DNA of 41,164 bases from Rickettsiales bacterium (GCA_002691145.1 NZHE01000029.1:19246-60409); one strand, 5' to 3'; positions 31,071-39,931 are shown, numbered from the stretch's first letter. Notes: a model not told the origin generated them from the sequence alone. Program-made: numbers and translations.

Positions 31071-31104
31071 AAAAAAAAGGCCCTATATTTCTACAGGGCC
31101 TTTT
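31071..31104 (-). terminator. Intrinsic terminator after the 711-residue fibre gene
   Basis: Stem AAAAGGCCCT/AGGGCCTTTT (31075-31084 with 31095-31104, 10-nt loop) and a T8 run on the minus strand, 20 nt past the stop. Confidence 0.88.
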
Positions 31105-31123
31105 AATATTCTATGTTATGCTA

Positions 31124-33259
31124 TTACACGCCTTGTAAAGAGTACTGTACTTTAGCAGATGAAGATCCACCTGTACTAGTTGCTTTTACTTCGACTGTGC
31201 TTGAACCGTCGTGGTTGAATGTAATTGTAGCAAGATCAGATGATCCTGAGTTAGTTACACCGTACACTGTTCCAAATGCAGTTGAACCGTTGTGTAAAAC
31301 CAGTGACTTCATTACAGAGTATTCTGAGTTAGCAGAATCAGTTATTGTGATCAATAACTCTGCTGATCTGTAAGATGCCGCATTAAACGTCATGATGTTA
31401 GTTGCAGTTGATTCAAACGAGACTGAACTTGTTTGAGTTCTTGCAACACCACCTGTCGCTAGTGCAGTGTTATCAAAACCAGTCATTGCAAATATTCTTG
31501 CACCACTGTGTGGAGCAGAAGTAAATGTAATGTTTGTTCCTGATACTGTGTAGTTTTCTGTTGGTTCTTGGTAAACGTTGTCAATAAACACAAGGACATT
31601 GTTAGCATTTTCAGGTGCTGAACTAAAGAATCCTGTGATTGTTGTTGTTGAACCGTCACCAGTTGATGATACTTTAGAAATTGTTGGTGTGTCACCAGCA
31701 ATCGCTAATTCAACGTAAGTTGATCCATCATTACAAGCCTCATACTTAGAAGTTTGAGAGTTGAATCTGATGATACCAGTTGCCGCTGTTGGTCTTTGAG
31801 CAGTGTTACCTACCGGTACTCTTAACGCATCAGTTGATCCAGAGGCATCTAACGCAAAACTTGGTGAACTTGTCATTACACCAACTCTGTCGTTACCCGC
31901 GTCTACGAATAAACCGTGTGTGTTACCGTTTGATTCTACTCTAAAGTCAACATCAGCAGATGCTTCGTTGAATACAACTGAACTTGACGCCGCAGTTGTT
32001 ATAGTTAAGTTACCAGTTGCGTTTGCAATGGCAGTGTTTGCACCATCGTGTGCGATTGTAAAGTCATCACCGGCACCAACTGCGAAGTTAGTACTGTCGG
32101 CTTTAACTTTTAATGTGCTACTAGTTTCTAATGTAGTAAATTTACCACTAGAAGCCGTAGTTGCACCAACCGTAGCATTGTCAATAGCACCACCATTAAT
32201 GTCGACTGTGTCTGACTTGAACGTACCGATTGCTTCTACTACACCTGTACCAGCCGCATCTAAAACCAAATTGTCATTTGATCTAGATGATACTACTTTG
32301 TTATCCTCAATGGCTACACCTTGTGTAGACACTTTGTTAAATGTAGCATCTTTTGCCTGGATGTCAGCGTAGGAATCGATTGTTACGTTACCTGCTGTCG
32401 TTCCATCCTCAGAAGCCGTAGTTGCAAACACAAATTCGTCTGCTGACTCGTCCCATAAGAATGATACGTTTGCTAAAGATCCTCTGTTAAAGAATAGACC
32501 TTGGTCAAAGGCATTCGCCGCTCCACCTGAGTTATTCTTCGCTAATTGAATTAGCGGATCTTCAACTGTTAATGTTGCACTGTCAACTGTTGTAGTTGTT
32601 CCGTTAACTGTGAAGTTACCTCCAACAACAACGTTGCCGGAAGTTGTTACAGTTGTAAACGTTCCCGCCGCCGCTGTGTTGGCACCGATTATGATTCCAT
32701 CCATGTTACCAGATGAGTCAATGTCTATTGTACCATTTGCAGTTAAGTTTGTAAACGTACCAGCCGCGGCTGAGTTAGCACCAATTATTGTGCCATCCAT
32801 CTCACCACCACCGATGTTTACTTTTGATAGAACAACCTCACCTGTACCGTTTGGTGTGATTGATATGTTTTCATTAGATCTCGCGGATACAATGTCGAAT
32901 CCGTTAATATCTAAGTTACCGCCTAGTTGGGGTGTAGTATCTTCTACCATATTGTCAATACCGTCGCCCGCCAAACTTGCATATGCTCCGCCAGTGTAAC
33001 CCTCAATCCTACTTAAAGTAGAATTGTATCTGATGTCACCGTTTGCTGGTGAACCAGGTCTTTGAGCCGTCGTTCCCGAAGGAAGTCTCAAACTGTCTGT
33101 TGCAGAGATGTGAAGTTTTACGGCCGGACTAGCAGTTCCAATACCTACTCTTGAATTCGTTACGTCTAACGCCAAGAGGTTCGTTTCAAATGCTAAATCC
33201 GTTCCTGATCTCTCAAGATTGGCTTTGAGCATCTGTCCTGATATTCGTCCTATTGCCAT
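31124..33259 (-). CDS. Tail fibre-like adhesin, adapter paralogue 2
   Basis: This 711-residue protein shares its first 45 residues with the 26799-29486 product (MAIGRISGQMLKANLERSGT, then DLAFETNLLALDVTNSRVGIG). It contains two LPSGTTAQRPGS/VPVGNTAQRPTA modules and two copies of GTIIGANSAAAGTF-type repeats. Near the C-terminus is the module STGDGSTTTITGFF ... NNVLVFIDNVYQEPTENYTV, also found in two other genes here. The last domain is beta-rich. It is a virion adhesin or fibre component. The ATG has AAGGAG 7 nt upstream, a palindrome-rich leader and a GGTAAATA element; a terminator follows. Confidence 0.82.
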   Translation of the reverse strand: MAIGRISGQMLKANLERSGTDLAFETNLLALDVTNSRVGIGTASPAVKLHISATDSLRLPSGTTAQRPGSPANGDIRYNSTLSRIEGYTGGAYASLAGDGIDNMVEDTTPQLGGNLDINGFDIVSARSNENISITPNGTGEVVLSKVNIGGGEMDGTIIGANSAAAGTFTNLTANGTIDIDSSGNMDGIIIGANTAAAGTFTTVTTSGNVVVGGNFTVNGTTTTVDSATLTVEDPLIQLAKNNSGGAANAFDQGLFFNRGSLANVSFLWDESADEFVFATTASEDGTTAGNVTIDSYADIQAKDATFNKVSTQGVAIEDNKVVSSRSNDNLVLDAAGTGVVEAIGTFKSDTVDINGGAIDNATVGATTASSGKFTTLETSSTLKVKADSTNFAVGAGDDFTIAHDGANTAIANATGNLTITTAASSSVVFNEASADVDFRVESNGNTHGLFVDAGNDRVGVMTSSPSFALDASGSTDALRVPVGNTAQRPTAATGIIRFNSQTSKYEACNDGSTYVELAIAGDTPTISKVSSTGDGSTTTITGFFSSAPENANNVLVFIDNVYQEPTENYTVSGTNITFTSAPHSGARIFAMTGFDNTALATGGVARTQTSSVSFESTATNIMTFNAASYRSAELLITITDSANSEYSVMKSLVLHNGSTAFGTVYGVTNSGSSDLATITFNHDGSSTVEVKATSTGGSSSAKVQYSLQGV

Positions 33260-33269
33260 AATAGTTTCT

Positions 33270-33333
33270 CCTTGTTACTTTCGAAAGTTAATTTAACGTT
33301 AAATTAATTTATGATTTAACGTCAGTATTTACC
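33270..33333 (-). promoter_or_regulatory. GGTAAATA promoter and palindrome-rich leader
   Basis: GGTAAATA (33326-33333) lies 66 nt before the ATG. GTTAAAT/ATTTAAC arms (33298-33304 with 33314-33320) start at the expected mRNA 5' end. The 20-bp perfect palindrome TTAATTTAACGTTAAATTAA (33288-33307) and ACTTTCGAAAGT (33277-33288) lie further in. The folds compete, so a switch or protein-binding site is possible. Confidence 0.55.
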
Positions 33334-33354
33334 GTGCCATGCAGATTTACCCGG

Positions 33355-33362
33355 CTTAAATA
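33355..33362 (+). promoter_or_regulatory. Late-promoter-like octamer CTTAAATA (plus strand)
   Basis: CTTAAATA ends 8 nt before the ATG at 33371 and is divergent from the fibre-gene promoter at 33326-33333, with 21 bp between them. Confidence 0.5.
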
Positions 33363-33370
33363 CAGATGTT

Positions 33371-33910
33371 ATGAAATATACGCACATTACTGTCCTAGGA
33401 AATATACCCATAGAATACGACATGAAGACTCCTGCAAAACTGGGTGATGTGATTGCAAGTGGCATTTGTAACAAAACTGTAAAGTTTAAGTATGCAGTCA
33501 CCAACAATGAATTAGAATTACAAAACATGATCAACTTTTCACACTACAAAGACACCATGCTTTTAACAAATACCGGCCTATATAAAAAGTATTTCTTTTT
33601 TGACAATGTGGATTATCTACCCATATTTGGTGATGTTGCAAGTGTAGGTTTAGATTTTTCAGAATTAAGCAATCAAAATCTAGCACTTTTATTGGCAATT
33701 TGGTCCGACGCCGACAGAATATTCCTTTGCGGATATGATATTGAAGATCTAGATGAAAGAGAGATTCTAATTAAAGTGATGACCAATCATCCAACAACAC
33801 ATTTTTACTTTTGTAGGAAGCCTAATATTAACAAAATTAAATTGTTTGATCATTTGAAAAATGTGAAAGTGTTTGATTATCCGGAGTTTAAGACATATGG
33901 CAAAAATTAA
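33371..33910 (+). CDS. Unknown 179-residue protein on the plus strand
   Basis: The protein begins MKYTHITVLGNIPIEYDMKT and has alternating beta/alpha character (THITVLGN, DRIFLCGYDIED, TTHFYFCRKPN, VKVFDYPEF), which suggests a Rossmann-like or sirtuin-like fold. No catalytic motif is recognised. It is inserted on the opposite strand between two fibre genes and has its own TAAATA element. Its 3' end overlaps the next gene by 14 nt, so they form a two-gene plus-strand unit. Low GC and lack of fibre repeats suggest an accessory insertion; function unknown. Confidence 0.7.
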   Translation: MKYTHITVLGNIPIEYDMKTPAKLGDVIASGICNKTVKFKYAVTNNELELQNMINFSHYKDTMLLTNTGLYKKYFFFDNVDYLPIFGDVASVGLDFSELSNQNLALLLAIWSDADRIFLCGYDIEDLDEREILIKVMTNHPTTHFYFCRKPNINKIKLFDHLKNVKVFDYPEFKTYGKN

Positions 33911-34268
33911 AACAGAAACATTTTACAAATATTCAGTTATATTAAAATGGCCAATGGTCGCAAGAAATAGGTCATTAGAAACTTTACAAGAGCGTCCTGA
34001 TATAGTGCAAGAAATGAATCATTTCAGACAAAAAATTGAAAATGTTTTAAAATTAATTTTAAAGAAAGAATTTAGAATAGAAGATAAATTTCATATGAAC
34101 GGAGTAAGGATTGAATTTGCAAGTGGACAAGATTTATACGAATTTATTATTAGACAGCCTGAGTTCGAATGGGAGATTGTCCCAGAAATAGGTACAGTAA
34201 ATAAACTTACCGGCGAATATAGAAAATTTATTTTGAATTACCAACCAGATGGTATCAGTGTTGATTAA
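33897..34268 (+). CDS. Unknown 123-residue protein on the plus strand
   Basis: The frame opens at 33873, but the ATG at 33897 (MAKIKTETFYKYSVILKWPM) has the shorter 14-nt overlap with the upstream gene and is preferred. The protein is charged and mixed alpha/beta, with a helix at LETLQERPDIVQEMNHFRQK and FEWEIVPEIGTVNKLTGEYR near the end. No family is recognised. Its stop overlaps the convergent 347-residue gene by 4 nt. It is translated with the 179-residue gene and may share its function. Confidence 0.65.
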   Translation: MAKIKTETFYKYSVILKWPMVARNRSLETLQERPDIVQEMNHFRQKIENVLKLILKKEFRIEDKFHMNGVRIEFASGQDLYEFIIRQPEFEWEIVPEIGTVNKLTGEYRKFILNYQPDGISVD

Positions 34269-35308
34269 GTTTGTGCTTCGGCAAATCCCGACATTATCAC
34301 AATCCTTGCACCTGTGTGTGGAGCCTCACTGATTGTAATCGAAGATGTTGAACCATCTGTGATATAATTTTCTGTAGGTTCCTGCATCACACCATCTATA
34401 TACACAATTAAATTTTTTGGATCTGTCGCAACATTTATTGACGCGAATGTATTCGTAGATCCATCTCCTGTAAAAACATCTTTTTTAACTTCTTGAGATG
34501 TGTGTTCTGTTCTTAAACTTGTAAAAGTAGATCCGTCTTCTGAAACTTCATACTTGCCTGTGGTACTGTTAAATCTTATAAGTCCTGGTGTCGCACTTGG
34601 CCTTTGTGCAGTAGTTCCCACTGGTACTTTTATGCCTGAGTTTGTATTGAATACAAAATTACCTGTGCCTGTTGTGTTAAGAGTAAAGTCTGCATTTGTT
34701 GTATCTTGGTTTATTGTTGATCCTGAAAATGAAAAATTACCTGTGTCTCCAGCACCACCACCTGAAATGTTTTGTAAACCTATTTGTCCAGTGTATCTTG
34801 CTCCAGATATGTAGACTGATTTTCCTGTAAAGTTTATTCCATTTGGTAGATTCGTTCCAATGAAATGTAGGACACCGGATTGATAATCAAAGAACCATTC
34901 GTCGTTGTTTCCTGAACCAGTACCAAATAACTGATCTCCCGAACCAGCGGCGTTGCCGGCATCACCCGACGTATGAACATAAACTTTTACACCATATGTT
35001 GATCCAAATTCAGGTGGTATCCAATCTGTTAACTCTGTTTTCCAGGTTCGATTTGCTGATGCTGTGTTGTCAGCGGCTGTTTCGTCCGGCGTACTTGTTG
35101 GATAGACTGTTACTACACCCGAACTTGATCCTGGCATTACTGCGGGAATACTTGATGCTTGGTTCCAAGTTTTATCACCTCTTATTAGTAAAGGTGATGC
35201 AATGGCTTCGTTAGGTGCTTTCTTATTCGCATTGGTATCTGTTTTGGTTGCACCGTAACCAATTTTCTTCCAAAGATAATCTATTTTTTTTGCGTCTGTA
35301 ATTGCCAT
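34265..35308 (-). CDS. Virion fibre/baseplate-associated protein with adhesin C-terminus
   Basis: This 347-residue protein starts MAITDAKKIDYLWKKIGYGA followed by TKTDTNANKKAPNEAIASPL, an N-terminal domain recurrent in marine T4-like virion proteins. TDWIPPEFGSTYGVKVYVHT and NDEWFFDYQSGVLHFIGTNL form a beta domain. The C-terminal part has the VPVGTTAQRPSATPGLIRFN module and FTGDGSTNTFASI...LIVYIDGVMQEPTENYI, shared with the 711-residue fibre. The ATG overlaps the stop of the upstream 1217-residue gene by one base, so they are co-translated. It is probably an accessory to that adhesin; exact virion position unknown. Confidence 0.78.
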   Translation of the reverse strand: MAITDAKKIDYLWKKIGYGATKTDTNANKKAPNEAIASPLLIRGDKTWNQASSIPAVMPGSSSGVVTVYPTSTPDETAADNTASANRTWKTELTDWIPPEFGSTYGVKVYVHTSGDAGNAAGSGDQLFGTGSGNNDEWFFDYQSGVLHFIGTNLPNGINFTGKSVYISGARYTGQIGLQNISGGGAGDTGNFSFSGSTINQDTTNADFTLNTTGTGNFVFNTNSGIKVPVGTTAQRPSATPGLIRFNSTTGKYEVSEDGSTFTSLRTEHTSQEVKKDVFTGDGSTNTFASINVATDPKNLIVYIDGVMQEPTENYITDGSTSSITISEAPHTGARIVIMSGFAEAQT

Positions 35309-38300
35309 TAATCTATTGCTAGTGCCGTGACACTGTCTCCTGAATTCAATTTAATTCTTATTAAAATTACGTTTCCTGTTGCATTTGTTCCGTTCTCAGT
35401 CCCTAACGTGAATGTAAATTCTTGTGAAGAATAAGAGGTGCCGTCGACTACCCTATCTCCAGAATTGAATGCACATCCATTAGAACCATTTCCGCCATTG
35501 CCTGTGTCTGATCCTGGTACTCCCGATCCTCCATATGTTGTTGAACAGTCTAACCATCCGTTCAATCCTGATGCATTATCTATCGCAGTGCCTGGCGCCG
35601 CAATAAACATACCTGACACTGTACCTGATAAGGTTACATTGAAGTTGGCCATTGTTGACCTTCTAAATGCAATAGTAAAATATTGTGTGTTGGTATCACT
35701 AGATCTATCAGGACCAACAGGTAAGAATGTTGAATAGTCTGTTGTTTCATGTTTTATTGTTCCAAATCTTACGCCTGCTTCTCTTGTACCTGCAACTGTT
35801 TTTGCACCTGTGAATAAGTTGTTTGTATAGAAGTTTGTGCCTCCAGCAAATGATGGTGTATCTGTTGTTTCTCCTGCGAAGTCGTATATACGCAAAGCAT
35901 CGTCATCGTGGGTTGCACCCAGTGAGTCGCTTACTGTGATACCACCTTGCTCGTTGTCTAGGCCTGTAGGAGTTGGATTGTAAACCTGTATTTTTGTACT
36001 GCTACCTGTGTTATAACTTCCTGTGCCGTTGGCATTCCTTGCCCTAATTTTTATTTCGTTAACTGCTTTAGTTGATGATGTCTGATCAACATTTATTGAT
36101 AATGTGCCCAACGTGTATGCAGACGCAACACCTGTATCTGTAACTGGAGTCCCACCGCTCAACATTGTTGAAGCACCATCTATGTCACTGTAAGTGTAAT
36201 CTGTATCTGATATGGCATTACCAGATGACCCTTCTGATCTAGTATCATAGTCGACTTCAACAATGTTTGATTGGTCGGTGTATGCTTGTCCTGTAAGATT
36301 TTGGACTTGTACACCTGTGAGATTCAGTGTTGGTTGAGAACCATCATCTGAATAGTATGGCACTCCGGCAATATATCTCAATGTGCCAGAGGCATTCTGC
36401 GCCAACGTACCTACATTTGAGATTGTTGGTGTTGCAGAAATATCGTCTCTTAAAACATGGACCACGTTTGTGTTTCCTGTTGCAGAGTGTTCTAATCTTT
36501 GTGCATTTAATCCTACACTGTAACTTGTTAATGCCTGTGTAATTTTTGCATCAAAGGTTTGATAAAAATTTGATGGATAAGTTGATGAACTGATTGTAGT
36601 GTTTGCATCATCCTGTCCTGACACAACTAGAGATGTGAATGTTCCGTTTTCTCCAGTTGATGTTGAAAATGATTTGGCACCTGCGGCAGAGCCATTAATG
36701 TTCGCTGTTAAGGTACCTGTGGCACCGTTATACGCATTATTAACATCAGCAGTATCAATAGTTCCTGATGTGTATCTTCTTGCTGTGGAAGAACTTAATG
36801 ATGTAGCGGCACTAATGTTTGATAAAGAACCTGTGTTGTCAGTGAAACCTGAACACAATTTAGGTGATGTACCTTGTGCTGAATCACTCAACGTTAAACT
36901 AAAAGTGCTTAAATTACTAGGAGCCGCCGGCACTGCGTTCATAGTAAATGTTATTGTTTCTTCATCGTCTTGCTCAATTGTGTCTGGTGTGCCGTGTGCT
37001 CTAAATCTTGTTGTGAAACTTCCGTTGCTAGTGCCTGAAAAGTTTTTATCTAAGGTTGCACCTATTGTTCCTGCTGTTGATCCATCTTCGCCAATGCTTA
37101 ATGTGTCTGATGAATCATCTTTAAAATCATAAGTGTAATCGTCCGCGTGTTGTGACGTATTTGTGAATCTTACTAATGCCCTGTTATTTCCTGCTAGGTC
37201 AGTGAAATCATATAAGTCAAATGCGTCGTCGCCACTTTTGTTTGAAACAGTAACAGCAGTTGCGGCAATATTTGCTCTCACGTCTGGTTCAACTATAATT
37301 TTCATGTCTGCCGCAAAAGGAGAACTTGTATGTTCGTTTGCAAGGCTCAATGTTGTAGTATATGTCACTGTTGTTTTTGCATTCTGTTGTGCAGTGCTAA
37401 GGTTGAATGTATTTGAAATTGTTTGTCCTGTGTCACCACTCGAACCAGATCCTACATTGACGTTTGTCGCTCCAGCGCCTTCTCCAAAGTTCCAACTGTA
37501 TATGTTGCTTGAGAAAACTGATTGTGCGCCTGGATTAGTTGCTGTATTGTTTGTAAAGGTAACAGGAAAGCCTGAAGTACTTTCTTCATTTACTCCTCTT
37601 ACAGTTGAATCAGCCGCTGAATACAGAACTGTGTGCGTTGAATAAACATCAAAGTTCTTAGTAATACCTGTTGGTATATCACTTGGGGCCGCTGTAGAGT
37701 GTGCTTCTAAGACAAGCCTTATTGCATACCTAGTATCACCTGTTCCGGTACCTGCAATAGTACTACCGTCGTCTGCACCACTGTTATTGTATGTGTGTGA
37801 TAGCCTACCACCACCTACTCCACCTGGATCACTATCGCTGGTTACGGATTGTGAATTACCATCTCCCCAGTCTATCCTATAGTTCACTGTTGCACCACTT
37901 GTATTTGTTGAGGTGTTTTCAAGATACACAGTTGATCCTGTATCTGCTTTTGTAATTGCACTGCCACCTGATGATGCCGCATATATAAAAAAGTTTGGCA
38001 CCGGAGTTGCAGTAAAAATTGTGATGTAATTAGTTTGTGTTGATGTGGCAAATGAACCAGCGGAATCTGTAACAGCAGTGTTGTTGAATGCTTTAACAGT
38101 CACAGTCATCGATCCTGTCGCTGTGTATGTGTGTGAAGGTGTCGAATCTGAAGTTGCAGTTGTTGTATCGCCATCACCCCATGTGATTGTATATCTGTTT
38201 GCTCCTCCACCAACTGTGGAAATAGTTAGAGTGATCGTTGTTCCGCTGGACGCCGCAGTGGTATCTGCCACGAAAGAAACTGATTTCACAAATGTGTTTG

Positions 38301-38961
38301 CTCTGATGTTTTCCATGGTTTCATTGAGATCGTCTATTGCTCCAGTCACCGAATGGGCGTCACCTAAAGTTATTAGTGCACCATCACCAAAACTTGAATC
38401 TGATGGTGAACCTATAGGAATACTTGATCCTATTACTGATCCAGAACCGGCAAATCCTGCTGTGTTTACATCAAAATAATTTTTTGTTACAAAGTCTCTA
38501 GCATCTGTTGGATCCGCGCCTGCCAGTTTAGCATATGCAGTATCAGTGATTGTTGAAGTTGTCGAGCCGTCTGACGCAGTTGTTACTAGTTTAAATTTGT
38601 CGTTTGCTTCATCCCAATAGAATAATGCCGGATTTGAGGCACCTCTGTTGATCATTACTCCTGCAGATGTTGCCTGACTTGAGCCTGAATTCAAGACAAT
38701 GACGTTGTCTTCTACAGTTAAATTTCTTGAGTCTATTGTTGTAGTAGTTCCTTGTACTTCTAAATTACCTGTGATAGTCTGATTACCTGTAATTCTAGTA
38801 TTTCCTACTACATCTAGTTTGAATCCAGGACTGTCAGTACCAATACCTATTCTAGCATTGGATACATCTAAAAATAATAGATTTGTTTCAAAGGCTAGAT
38901 CTACACCCTGCCTGGTAAGATTAGACTGTAAGAGTTCGCCTGGTATTCGTTGTATTGCCAT
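35308..38961 (-). CDS. Giant PKD-domain tail fibre/adhesin, adapter paralogue 3
   Basis: This 1217-residue protein has the same N-terminal adapter (MAIQRIPGELLQSNLTRQGV, then DLAFETNLLFLDVSNARIGIG), then NTRITGNQTITGNLEVQGTT and the DARDFVTKNYFDVN junction. From about residue 225 it carries PKD-like domains: RYTITWGDGDTTTATSDSTP with HTYTATGSMTVTVKAFNN, then NYRIDWGDGNSQSVTSD with LSHTYNN and a third degenerate YSWNFGEGAG. More Ig-like beta repeats follow. PKD domains often bind glycans or extend adhesins. It is the largest gene here and probably a host-recognition fibre. A late element lies 8 nt upstream of the ATG. Confidence 0.83.
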   Translation of the reverse strand: MAIQRIPGELLQSNLTRQGVDLAFETNLLFLDVSNARIGIGTDSPGFKLDVVGNTRITGNQTITGNLEVQGTTTTIDSRNLTVEDNVIVLNSGSSQATSAGVMINRGASNPALFYWDEANDKFKLVTTASDGSTTSTITDTAYAKLAGADPTDARDFVTKNYFDVNTAGFAGSGSVIGSSIPIGSPSDSSFGDGALITLGDAHSVTGAIDDLNETMENIRANTFVKSVSFVADTTAASSGTTITLTISTVGGGANRYTITWGDGDTTTATSDSTPSHTYTATGSMTVTVKAFNNTAVTDSAGSFATSTQTNYITIFTATPVPNFFIYAASSGGSAITKADTGSTVYLENTSTNTSGATVNYRIDWGDGNSQSVTSDSDPGGVGGGRLSHTYNNSGADDGSTIAGTGTGDTRYAIRLVLEAHSTAAPSDIPTGITKNFDVYSTHTVLYSAADSTVRGVNEESTSGFPVTFTNNTATNPGAQSVFSSNIYSWNFGEGAGATNVNVGSGSSGDTGQTISNTFNLSTAQQNAKTTVTYTTTLSLANEHTSSPFAADMKIIVEPDVRANIAATAVTVSNKSGDDAFDLYDFTDLAGNNRALVRFTNTSQHADDYTYDFKDDSSDTLSIGEDGSTAGTIGATLDKNFSGTSNGSFTTRFRAHGTPDTIEQDDEETITFTMNAVPAAPSNLSTFSLTLSDSAQGTSPKLCSGFTDNTGSLSNISAATSLSSSTARRYTSGTIDTADVNNAYNGATGTLTANINGSAAGAKSFSTSTGENGTFTSLVVSGQDDANTTISSSTYPSNFYQTFDAKITQALTSYSVGLNAQRLEHSATGNTNVVHVLRDDISATPTISNVGTLAQNASGTLRYIAGVPYYSDDGSQPTLNLTGVQVQNLTGQAYTDQSNIVEVDYDTRSEGSSGNAISDTDYTYSDIDGASTMLSGGTPVTDTGVASAYTLGTLSINVDQTSSTKAVNEIKIRARNANGTGSYNTGSSTKIQVYNPTPTGLDNEQGGITVSDSLGATHDDDALRIYDFAGETTDTPSFAGGTNFYTNNLFTGAKTVAGTREAGVRFGTIKHETTDYSTFLPVGPDRSSDTNTQYFTIAFRRSTMANFNVTLSGTVSGMFIAAPGTAIDNASGLNGWLDCSTTYGGSGVPGSDTGNGGNGSNGCAFNSGDRVVDGTSYSSQEFTFTLGTENGTNATGNVILIRIKLNSGDSVTALAID

Positions 38962-38969
38962 ATCTTACA

Positions 38970-38977
38970 TATTTATT
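38970..38977 (-). promoter_or_regulatory. Late-promoter-like octamer AATAAATA
   Basis: AATAAATA on the minus strand, 8 nt before the ATG of the PKD adhesin, divergent from the plus-strand TATAAATA at 39003 with 25 bp between. Confidence 0.6.
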
Positions 38978-39002
38978 TTTAATTGCAAGGTCAAAACACA
39001 CC

Positions 39003-39010
39003 TATAAATA
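39003..39010 (+). promoter_or_regulatory. Late promoter TATAAATA
   Basis: An exact late octamer on the plus strand, 6 nt before the ATG at 39017, with no room for a normal Shine-Dalgarno. Confidence 0.75.
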
Positions 39011-39016
39011 TCGTTA

Positions 39017-39931
39017 ATGTCAATCGAGCAAAGTATTCAAAATCTGGTCACAGAACACGTTGAAAATGCAATGAAACGCACGGTCAGTAAACTGAACAGT
39101 GATAATCATAGCCTATCTACACGACTAGAATGGACTGAGAAGAAGTTATCAGAAGCACTAGAACAACTTAAATCAAAAAATAATGCATTATTTGAAAATG
39201 AGTTATCTGGTGACAAAATTGACGGTGGTACTATCACAAATTTTAGTTCTACAGGCATCAAGGATGAGGCAACTAAAGCAAAAATAACCATCAAAGATGG
39301 AGACATTGTTGTTGATGGTCCAATGCACGTTGAAGGAAAATTTGCCGCAACTGAAATCATGTACTACCAAGCAGTATGCGAAGATATGGATGTTAAAAAT
39401 AGTGTCAGAATTGGTGGCAATGAAGTGATTTGGTCTGACAGACTAGGCAATGCAATTAAAAAATCAAAACTACAAGAAGTTGGAATCTTGAAAAATTTAA
39501 ATGTTGCAGATGTTTTTACTGTAGAAAATAATAAGGTCGGTGTGAATACACTCCTACCTGGAGGACCTTTTGCAGTTGCCAAAGATGGACTCGAAGTTGT
39601 AACAGATGTGGTTGGTTCTACACCATACATTGGCACAATAACTTCGGACAAGTTTTCAATTGGCACAAACAGAGAACCAACATTGTTTGTATCACATGAC
39701 AACAAGATTGGAATAAAAGTTAAAGCACCCAAGGAAGATTTAGAAGTAGCAGGACCAATAAGATATCAAGGACAAACGCACAGATATGAGCCAGAAATTC
39801 CAAATAATGGCAGTCATAGTAAAGGTGATATTTGTTGGAACTCTCAACCTGAGGTAGGTGTTCCTTTAGGATGGGTATGTATTAAATCCGGTGCACCTGG
39901 TACTTGGCGTGCCTTTGGAAATATTTCTTAA
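39017..39931 (+). CDS. Coiled-coil fibre-like virion protein
   Basis: This 304-residue protein opens with a coiled coil (MSIEQSIQNLVTEHVENAMK, then SLSTRLEWTEKKLSEALEQL). A beta-helix-like region follows with IDGGTITNFSSTGI, GDIVVDGPMHVEGKFAATEI and VFTVENNKVGVNTLLPGGPF. The C-terminus HSKGDICWNSQPEVGVPLGW, then VCIKSGAPGTWRAFGN, is a lectin-like or tip-type ending often found in phage fibre proteins. It is the only fibre-like gene on the plus strand in this window. Its stop overlaps the convergent 135-residue gene by 4 nt. It may be a short tail fibre or whisker component; exact role is inferred. Confidence 0.75.
   Translation: MSIEQSIQNLVTEHVENAMKRTVSKLNSDNHSLSTRLEWTEKKLSEALEQLKSKNNALFENELSGDKIDGGTITNFSSTGIKDEATKAKITIKDGDIVVDGPMHVEGKFAATEIMYYQAVCEDMDVKNSVRIGGNEVIWSDRLGNAIKKSKLQEVGILKNLNVADVFTVENNKVGVNTLLPGGPFAVAKDGLEVVTDVVGSTPYIGTITSDKFSIGTNREPTLFVSHDNKIGIKVKAPKEDLEVAGPIRYQGQTHRYEPEIPNNGSHSKGDICWNSQPEVGVPLGWVCIKSGAPGTWRAFGNIS

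Noticed and set aside
32610-32999. Long plus-strand open frames opposite fibre genes (also 31803-32372, 36599-37132, 37163-37645, 38045-38479)
   Set aside because: They are shadows caused by the Ser/Thr/Ala/Gly-rich repeat composition of the minus-strand fibre genes. No ribosome binding sites or recognisable domains.
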